Shown here one piece after another: positions 1 to 7,569 of a stretch of 29,650 nt of DNA. This stretch comes from JANMZR01 sp040385875 (GTDB lineage Bacteria; Bacteroidota; Bacteroidia; Cytophagales; Spirosomataceae): NCBI GenBank assembly GCA_040385875.1, contig JAZKGO010000045.1:1-29650 (forward strand), in the 5' to 3' direction. The first letter of the stretch is position 1; each line of letters begins with the position of its first letter. A model generated the notes under the pieces. It searched no databases. It was not told the origin of the DNA and was given only the letters and a program-made list of their open reading frames with translations. The position numbers and the translations under genes were made by a program.

Positions 1-696
1 ATGGTGATGAAATTTATCCTAAAACCAACAGATAGAAGTTATTTTATCATGGAACTTCCCACTTATAAGGGACCAAGGTTTGAGCATGTGATGATTTCCA
101 TTATTAATAGCGTAAAAGCATTTGTATTTGAGGCAGGTAAAGTAATTGTGGCCATTTCAATAATACTTTGGGTATTAGCTAGTTATGGGCCTGGCAATGC
201 GATGCAAGAGGCTGAAAAAGAAGTTGTAAATAATAATAAAGGCCTTTCGGAAAAAGCCTTGCAGAACAAAATAGCTTCGCAACGACTGGAATATTCTTAT
301 GCGGGCCATTTTGGTAAAATGATTGAACCCGCCATAAAGCCGTTGGGTTATGATTGGAAAATTGGCATCGCACTCATCACTTCATTTGCAGCCAGGGAGG
401 TGTTTGTGGGTACCATGTCGACCATCTATAGCATTGGTACTGAGGTAGATGAAGGTAGCTCGACTATTAAAGATAGAATCGCTGCAGAAATAAATCCTGA
501 AACAGGAAAGCCCATGTATACCCCCGCTTTAGGTTTTTCCCTTTTAATCTTTTATGCCTTTGCTATGCAATGTATGAGCACATTGGCTACCACCTACCGG
601 GAAACTAAGAAATGGAAATATCCCATTATTCAGTTGGTTTATATGACTGCTCTAGCCTATATTTCGGCTTTAATTGTATATCAATTAATGAAATAA
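1..696 (+). CDS. feoB: Ferrous iron transport protein B, C-terminal part (5' end outside window)
   Basis: This is the C-terminal 231 residues of FeoB, the inner-membrane Fe(II) transporter that couples a G-protein domain to a membrane channel. FeoB proteins are usually about 700 residues, so the G domain and first membrane half lie before the window and the ATG at base 1 is not the true start. Visible are hydrophobic segments near residues 42-60, 120-140, 175-195 and 210-228. The stretch FAAREVFVGTMSTIYSIG near residue 128 is the second Gate-type motif typical of FeoB. The hydrophilic, Lys/Glu-rich loop at residues 68-105 is the usual large loop before it. The next gene starts 87 bases downstream on the same strand. 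Family assignment is firm; the partial state is due only to the window edge. Confidence 0.93.
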   Translation: MVMKFILKPTDRSYFIMELPTYKGPRFEHVMISIINSVKAFVFEAGKVIVAISIILWVLASYGPGNAMQEAEKEVVNNNKGLSEKALQNKIASQRLEYSYAGHFGKMIEPAIKPLGYDWKIGIALITSFAAREVFVGTMSTIYSIGTEVDEGSSTIKDRIAAEINPETGKPMYTPALGFSLLIFYAFAMQCMSTLATTYRETKKWKYPIIQLVYMTALAYISALIVYQLMK

Positions 697-710
697 ATTC
701 TATTTGTAGG

Positions 711-718
711 TATTTTTG
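711..718 (+). promoter_or_regulatory. Possible Bacteroidota -7 promoter box upstream of the M16 peptidase
   Basis: TATTTTTG matches the Bacteroidota -7 consensus TAnnTTTG and lies 65 bases before the M16 start codon. I see no TTG at the expected -33 distance, so this is a weak call. Confidence 0.3.
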
Positions 719-783
719 ATTTGAAAAATCATATTTATGAGGGCCAATAACAAATAACCAGTAATTAACAACTATTCGTTTAA

Positions 784-2022
784 ATGATTCACTACCAAAG
801 CTTTATACTTTCAAACGGACTGCAAGTATTTGTTCATGAAGACCACTCCACTCCAATGGCTGTGCTCAATATTTGTTATAATGTGGGGTCGAGAGATGAG
901 GAAGAGAACAAAACAGGATTTGCCCATTTATTTGAGCATTTAATGTTTGGAGGCTCTAAAAATATTCCCTCTTATGACACACCTTTGCAAAAAGTAGGCG
1001 GTGAAAACAATGCCTTTACCAGTCCTGATATTACTAATTATTATATTACTCTTCCAGCGGTAAATATTGAAACAGCTTTTTGGTTGGAGTCTGATAGAAT
1101 GTTATCCTTATCATTTGATCCTCAAGTACTTGAGGTGCAGCGTAAAGTAGTTATTGAAGAGTTTAAGCAACGTTATTTGAACCAACCTTATGGCGATGCT
1201 TGGCTGAAATTGAGACCACTTGCCTATCAAGCACATCCGTACAAATGGGCAACTATTGGCAAGGATATCTCCCATATCGAAGAGGCTAATATGGAGGATG
1301 TGAAAGATTTTTTTCAAAAGCATTATCTACCTAATAATGCGGTTTTGGTTATTGCAGGAAACATTACATTAGAGCAAATCAAAAATCTTTCAAAAAAATG
1401 GTTTGAGCCGATTCCAGCGGGTAATTTACCAATCAGAAATTTGAAAGCTGAGCCAAAGCAAATTGAAGCAAGAACTAAGATTGTAGAGGCTAAAGTGCCA
1501 TTGAATGCAATATACAAAGCCTATCATATGCCAGGAAGGCATGCGGATAACTTTCACGAAGTTGATTTATTTAGTGATATCTTAGGTCGTGGAAAATCGT
1601 CAAGACTTCATGAGAATTTAGTCAAAAAAGAGCCTATTTTTGGTTCTATTGCTGCTTATGTTACCTCGTCACTCGACCCTGGTTTATTGATGATCCAGGG
1701 AAACTTAAATGTAGGCATCGACCTAAACGAGGCAGATCAGGCAATTAATCATGTGGTGGATGAGCTATTTTTAAAAGAAATTTCTGAAGCTGAATTAGAA
1801 AAAGTAAAAAATCAATCGTTGACCACCCATGCCTTTGCTGAGGTGGAATTACTCAACAGAGCAATGGCTTTGGCATTTAGCGCCAATGCTGGCAATGTCG
1901 ACTTTGCCAATTTGGATTCGGACTTGGTTGCCAAAGTTTCTAAAAGTAATCTTTTGAGTGAATCCCAAAAAGTGATGAGACCTGAAAATTGTTCTACTTT
2001 ATTTTACAAAGCAGTTTCTTAA
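784..2022 (+). CDS. M16 family zinc metallopeptidase (single-module, pitrilysin/insulinase type)
   Basis: A 412-residue protein with the inverted zinc motif HxxEH at H48-L-F-E51-H52 in the context GFAHLFEHLMFGG. The third ligand is probably E126 in VVIEEFKQR. The length fits one M16 module, with an active N-terminal half and a substrate-binding C-terminal half. The R/Y pair expected in the second half is not obvious by eye. There is no signal peptide or lipobox, so a cytoplasmic location is likely, unlike the many exported M16 proteins of Bacteroidota. These often come as an active/inactive pair, but no partner is adjacent. It is followed 25 bases later by ispF on the same strand, probably co-transcribed without an obvious functional link. 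The substrate cannot be told from sequence. Confidence 0.9.
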   Translation: MIHYQSFILSNGLQVFVHEDHSTPMAVLNICYNVGSRDEEENKTGFAHLFEHLMFGGSKNIPSYDTPLQKVGGENNAFTSPDITNYYITLPAVNIETAFWLESDRMLSLSFDPQVLEVQRKVVIEEFKQRYLNQPYGDAWLKLRPLAYQAHPYKWATIGKDISHIEEANMEDVKDFFQKHYLPNNAVLVIAGNITLEQIKNLSKKWFEPIPAGNLPIRNLKAEPKQIEARTKIVEAKVPLNAIYKAYHMPGRHADNFHEVDLFSDILGRGKSSRLHENLVKKEPIFGSIAAYVTSSLDPGLLMIQGNLNVGIDLNEADQAINHVVDELFLKEISEAELEKVKNQSLTTHAFAEVELLNRAMALAFSANAGNVDFANLDSDLVAKVSKSNLLSESQKVMRPENCSTLFYKAVS

Positions 2023-2047
2023 TTGGGCTATAAAAACAAAAATAATT

Positions 2048-2542
2048 ATGAAAATCAGAGTGGGTATTGGCTATGATGTGCACCGTTTGGTTCAAGACCA
2101 TCCTTTTTACTTAGGAGGTGTTTTGATCCCACATAGTCATGGTGCTTTCGGGCATTCCGATGCCGATGTGGTGCTACATGTTATTTGTGATGCGCTTTTA
2201 GGGGCCGCTAATTTTAGGAATATCGGTTTTCATTTTTCTGATAAGGACCCTAAATGGAAGGGTGCTAACAGTAAATTATTTTTAGAGAAAGTGTTAGAAA
2301 TGATTGTGGAGAAAGGCTATTCGGTTGGTAATGTGGATGTGACAGTGGTACTTCAAGAACCTAAATTGAATCCATATATTCCAGAAATGAAAAGTATTAT
2401 TGCGGGCATATTAAAAGTAGAAGTGGAAGAGATATCTATAAAAGCAACCACTTCTGAGCATATTGGTTTTGTGGGTAGGGGAGAAGGTGTAGCTGCTCAT
2501 TGTGTAGTTTTGATTGAGAAAAATAACCTACCAAATTCTTAG
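2048..2542 (+). CDS. ispF: 2-C-methyl-D-erythritol 2,4-cyclodiphosphate synthase
   Basis: IspF converts CDP-ME 2-phosphate to ME-cyclodiphosphate with release of CMP in the MEP isoprenoid pathway. The 164-residue length is normal. Diagnostic features are the N-terminal GIGYDVHR with zinc ligands D10 and H12, HSDADVVLHVICDALLGAA with third ligand H44, GFHFSDKDPKWKGANS (normally HFPDTD.KGADS), and the nucleotide-binding TTSEHIGFVGRGEGVAAH. The ligands are intact, so the enzyme should be active; it normally acts as a trimer. It sits 25 bases after the M16 peptidase and no other MEP gene is near. The TAG stop codon is part of a 38-bp perfect palindrome. Confidence 0.97.
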   Translation: MKIRVGIGYDVHRLVQDHPFYLGGVLIPHSHGAFGHSDADVVLHVICDALLGAANFRNIGFHFSDKDPKWKGANSKLFLEKVLEMIVEKGYSVGNVDVTVVLQEPKLNPYIPEMKSIIAGILKVEVEEISIKATTSEHIGFVGRGEGVAAHCVVLIEKNNLPNS

Positions 2543-2572
2543 AATAGGGGTTGCAACCCCTATTCTAAGAAT
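2535..2572. repeat. 38-bp perfect palindrome spanning the ispF stop codon
   Basis: Two 19-base arms meet without a spacer at TTG|CAA around 2553/2554; the core is AATAGGGGTTGCAACCCCTA. The ispF TAG (2540-2542) is inside the left arm. No T-tract follows on either strand, so it is not a textbook intrinsic terminator. It may still act as a 3' stabilising or bidirectional stop hairpin between ispF and the convergent gene, or be a copy of a dispersed palindromic repeat. Confidence 0.85.
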
Positions 2573-2616
2573 GTTCAATTACCCATTTGTAATTAAATTG
2601 ATATTACGATTTTTTT

Positions 2617-3801
2617 CTAAATTCTAATAAACAATTTCTTTTTATACATCCAGTATAGAATCAGCCAAAGGGTCAATAAAACGCAACTTCCACTGATAAT
2701 TGTTTCGTAGGCATCACCAGCTAATTTAAAAAAACCGGAACCTAGATGAATTTCAAATGAATTTTTAATGAAGCCTCTCACCGTATCAGCCAGCACATAA
2801 GCCGCAATTGAATTCATACCAATGATTTTGAGCCAATTGAAATATTTATAGCCGTTTATATCCACCAATTTGATAAATAAAGCTAAAAATAAAAAGCAAA
2901 TACCGCCGCTGAAAAGTACCCAAGAAGGCGTCCAAATTCTTTTCACAATTGGACATATTCCAGTAAATTGTAAGATTAAGCTGCTTATTATCAAGCCAGT
3001 AGCTAGGTATAGGAAAAATTTCAGTTTTTCAAAAATTGGTTTGTCAGATTTTAGTTGATTTCCAGCGACTAATCCCAAAATCATGGTTGCTAAAGTGGGA
3101 ATAAAACTCAAAGTTGCATAACCTCCCCCATTAAAATTAAATATCTTTTCTCGTGGGAATAGATTCAAAAACCATTGGTCAAATGCCCAGGCGATGTTGG
3201 TATTTTTATTCCAGTGAGCAGCAAAACCCGTTAAATTATGTTCCCAATTTTGGGAAACTCCAGCGGCGAGATAGTCAAAATCAGTATTCGGTAATGGGTA
3301 AAGTGTAAACAATAGCCAGTAAACAAATAACAAACCAATGAATGCAATGTATTGAAACTTAATAGATCTAAAACCCAATAAAAACAAAAAAGGATAGCCA
3401 AGCCCAATTTGTGTGAGGGTATCTTCAAAAGTCCAATTGGTTGATTCTGAATGCATTGATCTTAAAAATACACCCAATAAAATAAGAATAAGTGAGCGTT
3501 TTAAAGCAGTTAATAATAATTGATTGAAAGGTAAATTTAAAGAGGTACGACTCGCAATGGAATAAGGTAAAACCACCCCAACCAAAAAGGAAAAGGAAGG
3601 TTGTATCATGTCGTGAAGTGAACAACCCACCCAAGCTACATGTGTTTGTTGCAAGGCCAAAAAAGACCAAAAACTATTCCCAGGTGTGTTTTCGGCCACT
3701 TTTTCAAGGTATAAGACTTCGGCCATCATCAAAAACATAACAAAGCCTCGATATACATCTGCACTTTCGAGTCTTTTCATTTCAGGCAATTGTGTTTGCA
3801 T
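2617..3801 (-). CDS. DUF5009 / HGSNAT-like multi-pass membrane protein (putative acyltransferase)
   Basis: A 394-residue polytopic membrane protein with roughly ten hydrophobic segments. The N-terminus (KRLESADVYRGFVMFLMM) matches the family pattern R-x-x-S-x-D-x-x-R-G seen in DUF5009 and heparan-alpha-glucosaminide N-acetyltransferase-like proteins, which move acetyl groups across a membrane onto a sugar in characterised members. His residues in the first periplasmic-type loop (QQTHVAWVGCSLHDMIQPSFSFLVGV) are conserved-looking candidates for the acyl relay. Loops rich in Trp, Asn and His lie around residues 185-220. It starts 6 bases after the coaE stop and so is almost certainly co-transcribed with coaE. 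The substrate is unknown, and acetylation of a cell-surface sugar is only an inference. Confidence 0.8.
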   Translation of the reverse strand: MQTQLPEMKRLESADVYRGFVMFLMMAEVLYLEKVAENTPGNSFWSFLALQQTHVAWVGCSLHDMIQPSFSFLVGVVLPYSIASRTSLNLPFNQLLLTALKRSLILILLGVFLRSMHSESTNWTFEDTLTQIGLGYPFLFLLGFRSIKFQYIAFIGLLFVYWLLFTLYPLPNTDFDYLAAGVSQNWEHNLTGFAAHWNKNTNIAWAFDQWFLNLFPREKIFNFNGGGYATLSFIPTLATMILGLVAGNQLKSDKPIFEKLKFFLYLATGLIISSLILQFTGICPIVKRIWTPSWVLFSGGICFLFLALFIKLVDINGYKYFNWLKIIGMNSIAAYVLADTVRGFIKNSFEIHLGSGFFKLAGDAYETIISGSCVLLTLWLILYWMYKKKLFIRI

Positions 3802-3807
3802 GGTTTA

Positions 3808-4416
3808 TTATTGGAGTTGGCTTAGGTGATTATTGATTTTCAATACCTGCTCTATCAGGCTATTTTTTTCATCATTATAGATTACAAAATTGGCAATTTT
3901 TAGTCTTTCTTCGTCAGTTTTTTGCTTATTAATAATGGCCAAAATTTCAGTCTCAGGCCTTTGATCTCTTTTTTTGATTCTTTCTATTCGTAAAAAAGTG
4001 GGTGACTGTACCACAATAATTTTATTAAACACATTCCCAATTCCAGCGGCATTCATGAGTGCGGCCTCATATAAATAATAAGGGGAAGGTTTTTGAATCC
4101 TGAACCATTCATAGGCATATTCCCTTACTTTTGGGTGAATTAATTGATCGAGTTGGTTCAGTAGAATAGATTCATTAAACACTTTTTGAGAAACAAATTT
4201 CCTATTGTATTTTTCACCCGAATAAGCTTCATTGCCCAGTAATTTTATAATTTCACTTTTTAATTTAGCATCAGTTTCAACTAACTTTTTGGCCGTCTCA
4301 TCGGCATTGAAAACCGGTATTCCTAATACTTTGAATATTTCACAAACCAAACTTTTCCCAGCCCCGATTCCGCCTGTAATGCCTATTAATTGATTGGGAA
4401 TCTGTAATTGGGTCAT
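3808..4416 (-). CDS. coaE: Dephospho-CoA kinase
   Basis: CoaE phosphorylates the 3'-OH of dephospho-CoA with ATP, the last step of CoA synthesis. The 202-residue length is typical. The P-loop is GGIGAGKS at residues 15-22. The substrate-site element NADETAKKLV follows near residue 37, then a lid-region HPKVREYAYEW near residue 93 and IIVVQSPTFLRIERIKKRD near residue 135. The phosphate-binding pattern is complete. It is followed after 6 bases by the DUF5009 gene. Upstream it is separated from yajC by 424 bases including a terminator on the same strand, so it probably has its own promoter. I did not find a clear TAnnTTTG box for it. Confidence 0.96.
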   Translation of the reverse strand: MTQLQIPNQLIGITGGIGAGKSLVCEIFKVLGIPVFNADETAKKLVETDAKLKSEIIKLLGNEAYSGEKYNRKFVSQKVFNESILLNQLDQLIHPKVREYAYEWFRIQKPSPYYLYEAALMNAAGIGNVFNKIIVVQSPTFLRIERIKKRDQRPETEILAIINKQKTDEERLKIANFVIYNDEKNSLIEQVLKINNHLSQLQ

Positions 4417-4558
4417 GTTTCCTAAATATTTATGCTCAATTTATAAAAAATGAGCGATACATTATTTTGTATTAAGAAATTATTATTGGAGTGTTGAATA
4501 AAAATAAAATAGAGTTGTATAAAGGTGAAAATAAATCTTGAAAACTCAAATTTCTTTG

Positions 4559-4740
4559 TTCTTTTGTCTTAATACAAAAGAACCAAAAAATCAAGGCTAT
4601 TTTGATTTCTAAACGCTTTTTATATATAAAATTTCTAAAATCTACAAACTCGAAGCGACTGCATCAGCTTCTCAAACAGTGTAGATTTCTTAACGAAATT
4701 TAATCTATAAAAAGCTAAAATCAAAAATGCCAATCCTAGA
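4559..4740. repeat. Nested imperfect palindromic intergenic element
   Basis: At 4559-4582 a perfect 9-bp inverted repeat TTCTTTTGT / ACAAAAGAA has a 6-base loop. Next comes a long imperfect inverted repeat with arms of about 44 bp (4603-4646 and 4680-4723): both arms share TGATTT, GCTTTTTATA, AAATTTC and AATCTACA when one is reverse-complemented. The 33-base centre holds a smaller hairpin GAAGC (4652-4656) / GCTTC (4667-4671). The layout resembles a MITE-like or REP-like dispersed element. Family membership cannot be shown from one copy; I have an impression that the first hairpin plus AACCAAAAAATCAAGGC recurs in Bacteroidota genomes, but this is memory and not a search. Confidence 0.6.
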
Positions 4741-4781
4741 TACACTAATTTTGAAAGAGACCAGATATTTTACTTAGAGCC

Positions 4782-4813
4782 AAAAAAAGCAACGAATTAT
4801 TAAATCCGTTGCT
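4782..4813 (-). terminator. Rho-independent terminator of the nusB-yajC unit
   Basis: On the minus strand AGCAACG and CGTTGCT form a 7-bp perfect stem (4788-4794 with 4807-4813), extendable inward by a G-U pair and three A-T pairs, and are followed at once by seven T. It lies 28 bases after the yajC stop and implies that coaE is a separate transcript. Confidence 0.85.
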
Positions 4814-4840
4814 CAATTTCACTAAATATTTTTGATTATA

Positions 4841-5143
4841 CTAGGCATTCAATGCTGCGCTGGCATCTTTTGAAATGGATGTTTTTTCAAAAACAACTCT
4901 GACACCTTTTGCACTGTCAATTTCAACTACCACAGTTTTATCACGAACACTAACAATTTTTCCATGAACACCTCCTGCTGAAACTACTTTATCCCCTTCC
5001 TTTAATGCATTGATAAAGGCTTGTTGCTCTTTTGCTTTTGTTTGTTGCGGTCTAATCATAAAGAAATAGAATACCACCATTATGCCCAAAAGCATTACTA
5101 TATTCATGATACCGGCGTTGCCAGCTTGTAATAATAACATCAT
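4841..5143 (-). CDS. yajC: Sec translocase accessory subunit YajC
   Basis: A 100-residue protein with one N-terminal membrane segment (about residues 10-30, NIVMLLGIMVVFYFFMIRPQ). The YajC signature FMIRPQQTKAKEQQAFINALKEGDKVVSAGGVHGKIVSV follows, and then a short cytoplasmic domain. YajC associates with SecDF at the SecYEG translocon. In proteobacteria it is encoded next to secD-secF; here secDF lies 8 kb away (13411-16392) and yajC ends the nusB, ytxH-like, DUF1573 group. The gene starts 120 bases after the DUF1573 stop and is followed by a strong terminator. Confidence 0.95.
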   Translation of the reverse strand: MMLLLQAGNAGIMNIVMLLGIMVVFYFFMIRPQQTKAKEQQAFINALKEGDKVVSAGGVHGKIVSVRDKTVVVEIDSAKGVRVVFEKTSISKDASAALNA

Positions 5144-5263
5144 TTTTATTAGTATTTAAGTTTTGTGGAGCAGTCACTCCAATTATAAATTAAGATTAAA
5201 ATTTCACAAATTTAATTATAAAATTTTTGAGAAAATAGATTTAGCGGCGATCATTAATTTATT

Positions 5264-5689
5264 TCATTTAATTACTTCAATATTGAAAGCAACCGTATTA
5301 AACTCAGGTTGGGTATTAGCATAAACTGAAACTTTTTTAAAGTTTTTACCAGCTTTATTTTTACTATTAAATTCAACTGTAATGGCTCCTTTGCCTCCGA
5401 CAGGAATTTCCTCTTTGGGCCAAGAAGGGATAGTGCAGCCGCAGGAGGCATTGGCATAACTAATTTGAAGTGGAGCATTTCCAGTATTTATAAATTCATA
5501 AGTATGTTTTATTTTTTCACCCTCTTTTATTTTGCCCAAATCCACAATATTTTTACCCTGAAAATCCATTTTTGGAGCCTTGCCTTCATTCGAAAAAGCC
5601 TTATCATTTCCCTCTTTTTTTTGATTGTTGGAGCAAGAGCAAGTAGTTACTAAAACTAGCAAAAAGAATAAATTTATTCTTAATAACAT
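5264..5689 (-). CDS. DUF1573 domain lipoprotein
   Basis: A 141-residue exported protein. The N-terminus MLLRINLFFLLVLVTTCSCS is a lipoprotein-type signal with candidate acylated Cys at 17 or 19, followed by a Lys/Asn/Glu-rich linker. Residues 40-140 are a DUF1573 immunoglobulin-like beta domain with the family hallmarks: F..G.I.EGE...H.Y.F.NTGNAPL, then NASCGCTIPSWP, and the terminal repeated strands KKVSVYANTQP. The Cys pair of SCGC is conserved in the family. Function is unknown; it is probably attached to a membrane facing the periplasm. It lies 63 bases after the ytxH-like gene and before yajC. A paralogue without lipobox is at 20119-20514. Confidence 0.9.
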   Translation of the reverse strand: MLLRINLFFLLVLVTTCSCSNNQKKEGNDKAFSNEGKAPKMDFQGKNIVDLGKIKEGEKIKHTYEFINTGNAPLQISYANASCGCTIPSWPKEEIPVGGKGAITVEFNSKNKAGKNFKKVSVYANTQPEFNTVAFNIEVIK

Positions 5690-5752
5690 ATTGAAAATAA
5701 AATGATTATAGGAAAAGAAAATCCGGCGAAAACAACAAAAAAGAATGACGGT

Positions 5753-6052
5753 TTACGACTTGCTTTTTATTTGACCCATTAGACTTTCTACATCAGAGAG
5801 TAGTCTTTCAGCTTTTTGTCTAGCATCTGATACTACTTTTTTGCTTTCAGATTTAGCCATACTTTCTGGCATTTCGTTACCATCCACCAACTCCTCAATC
5901 AGTGATTTTAGCTGATCACGGTATTTTTGTAATTGAAAAGCAAGCTTGTCTCTGGTATTTTCACCTTTATCCGGAGCATATAATATTCCTATAGTGGCTC
6001 CTGTAGCTGCTCCTAATAAAAAGGCCCAAAATGATCTGCTTGATTTGCTCAT
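5753..6052 (-). CDS. YtxH domain-containing small membrane protein
   Basis: A 99-residue protein with a Gly/Ala-rich membrane segment (residues 9-25, AFLLGAATGATIGILYAP) followed by the characteristic YAPDKGENTRDKL and a long charged amphipathic helix (residues 35-95) likely to form a coiled coil. This is the YtxH (GvpP-like) layout; members are stress-associated in Gram-positives and of unknown role in Bacteroidota. It sits between nusB (132 bases upstream) and the DUF1573 lipoprotein (63 bases downstream) in the same direction. Confidence 0.88.
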   Translation of the reverse strand: MSKSSRSFWAFLLGAATGATIGILYAPDKGENTRDKLAFQLQKYRDQLKSLIEELVDGNEMPESMAKSESKKVVSDARQKAERLLSDVESLMGQIKSKS

Positions 6053-6184
6053 GATAGATTACTGAATTTATATTAACAATTTAAAAAGAATTTGCAATTT
6101 CAACAAATTTCTTCAAATATTAGGTGTTTCTGGTTTTAAAAAATTATGATTTTTTGCATTCTAGCTGATACCCAATTTTAGTAA

Positions 6185-7342
6185 TTATTTGTTGTCGATT
6201 AAGCCTCTTCCTGATTTTTTTATTTTTCCAGTGGCAGCCCATTCAATAGCAAAATAATCAAGAATACCGTTCACAAACTTACCGCTTTGTGGGGTACTGT
6301 ATGATTTGGCCAAATCAATGTATTCATTGATCGTAACTTTAATTGGAATACTTGGAAAATAAACCAATTCAGTAAGAGCCATTTTCATGATAATCAAGTC
6401 AAGCAAAGCTACACGATCATCCTCCCAATTTTTCACTTTTGCAAGAATCTCTTTTTCAAATAACTCATCATTTTCCATTGATTTTTTAAATAAATCAATG
6501 AAAAACTTTTTGTCATCCTCCCAATTATAAGCCAATTTTTGGATTTCAATTTTAGGGCTGGTTACATCGATTGTTTTGAGCACCAGACTTCTTAAAACTG
6601 AACTATTTTCTGTCCAATTAATGTCCCTCTCTTCAAAATATTCCTTTAAAAGGGCGCCTCTGAAGACTAAATTTTTATAAATATAAGCGATGATCTCAGC
6701 GTCTTCTGTTAAACTTTGGGTAGTTTTTATGCAATATTCTTTAAAGGTTTTATCTACCCTTAACACATCTTTGTAAAACTGACGTATGATTAATAAATGG
6801 TCGGTTTTCCAATCAGCATTGTGTTTAATTCGCTGTAAATCCAATTCTTTGCTTTCATTAATAGCTACCACTATTTCATTGGTCGAGAGCTTCCCATAAT
6901 TTATCAGGTCGTTTTTCAACAACCTGTTTTCTTCGTCGTTTTTGGCAATCTCCGCTAAATGGCTAACCAGCAATAAAATCTGAATATATTTTGAATACAG
7001 ATTCTCCACCTCGTCGACTACATTTTTTGAAAGCTTATTTTTTTCTATTTTACACTTTTCATTGTATAGATTAATAGCTTTCCTAGCTGCTTCACGAGCT
7101 TCTATGGGTACTTCAACATCGGAAATCTCATTTTTTTCTTGAAAGTGCTCCTCAAATTCGATGATTGCCAATTTTTCCAAACCCTTCAGTTGCACCAAAT
7201 TTTGGGGTTTCATTGAATTCAAATCTGGTTTGAACGATTCTACAATAAAATCAATGGCCAAATCATAATCAGACCGTTCTGTCTGTTTGAAAGCATAGAT
7301 TGCCTTCATGGCCTTAATTCTCAGTAATCTTCTATTTACCAT
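6185..7342 (-). CDS. nusB: Transcription antitermination factor NusB (long Bacteroidota form)
   Basis: NusB with NusE (S10) binds boxA RNA in rRNA leaders and supports antitermination. This protein has 385 residues against about 140 in E. coli. The first 20 residues (NRRLLRIKAMKAIYAFKQ) correspond to the start of a normal NusB. A charged helical insertion or extension follows (about residues 30-250). The rest of the fold is at residues 255-370, ending with the signature KVTINEYIDLAKSYS..SGKFVNGILDYFA. Such extended forms are usual in Bacteroidota. It heads a unit with the ytxH-like gene, DUF1573 and yajC. A -7 box and a leader hairpin lie just upstream (7365-7409). Confidence 0.93.
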   Translation of the reverse strand: MVNRRLLRIKAMKAIYAFKQTERSDYDLAIDFIVESFKPDLNSMKPQNLVQLKGLEKLAIIEFEEHFQEKNEISDVEVPIEAREAARKAINLYNEKCKIEKNKLSKNVVDEVENLYSKYIQILLLVSHLAEIAKNDEENRLLKNDLINYGKLSTNEIVVAINESKELDLQRIKHNADWKTDHLLIIRQFYKDVLRVDKTFKEYCIKTTQSLTEDAEIIAYIYKNLVFRGALLKEYFEERDINWTENSSVLRSLVLKTIDVTSPKIEIQKLAYNWEDDKKFFIDLFKKSMENDELFEKEILAKVKNWEDDRVALLDLIIMKMALTELVYFPSIPIKVTINEYIDLAKSYSTPQSGKFVNGILDYFAIEWAATGKIKKSGRGLIDNK

Positions 7343-7364
7343 CTTTTACGCTTATCTTTATATT

Positions 7365-7389
7365 CTCATTTTAAGATTTTGAAAATGAG
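7365..7389 (-). promoter_or_regulatory. Leader dyad upstream of nusB
   Basis: CTCATTTT (7365-7372) and AAAATGAG (7382-7389) form a perfect 8-bp inverted repeat with a 9-base loop. It lies between the predicted -7 box and the nusB start, so it would be in the mRNA leader, or could be an operator. No T-tract follows. Confidence 0.5.
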
Positions 7390-7401
7390 CTTTTCTAACT
7401 G

Positions 7402-7409
7402 CAAAAATA
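7402..7409 (-). promoter_or_regulatory. Predicted -7 promoter box for nusB
   Basis: Read on the minus strand this is TATTTTTG, a perfect TAnnTTTG match 60 bases before the nusB ATG in a divergent intergenic region. No clear -33 TTG was found at the usual distance. Confidence 0.45.
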
Positions 7410-7569
7410 GTATTTTTTTAAGAATTTTCCTAAAAAAGGAATCTATCTAATTGGTTCAAATACCTAAATATTATTCAATAATCAATCTAAAACGGTTCAA
7501 AAGAGCGTAAAAAAATACTTTCGCCGTTTTATAATTTTTTAATAATTTGCTTAGATATTTGTATTTTTA

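Larger units (their letters stand above)
4417..4840. other. 424-bp non-coding region between yajC and coaE
   Basis: No credible ORF. From left to right on the plus strand it holds the presumed coaE leader (with a small GCTCA/TGAGC hairpin near 4429-4450), a nested inverted-repeat element (4559-4740) and the yajC terminator (4782-4813). In many Bacteroidota a YbbR/CdaR-like gene lies between yajC and coaE; none is visible here. Confidence 0.7.

Noticed and set aside
2535..2572. Calling the 38-bp palindrome a standard rho-independent terminator
   Set aside because: No T-tract follows on either strand, so it is reported as a palindrome with possible terminator role only.
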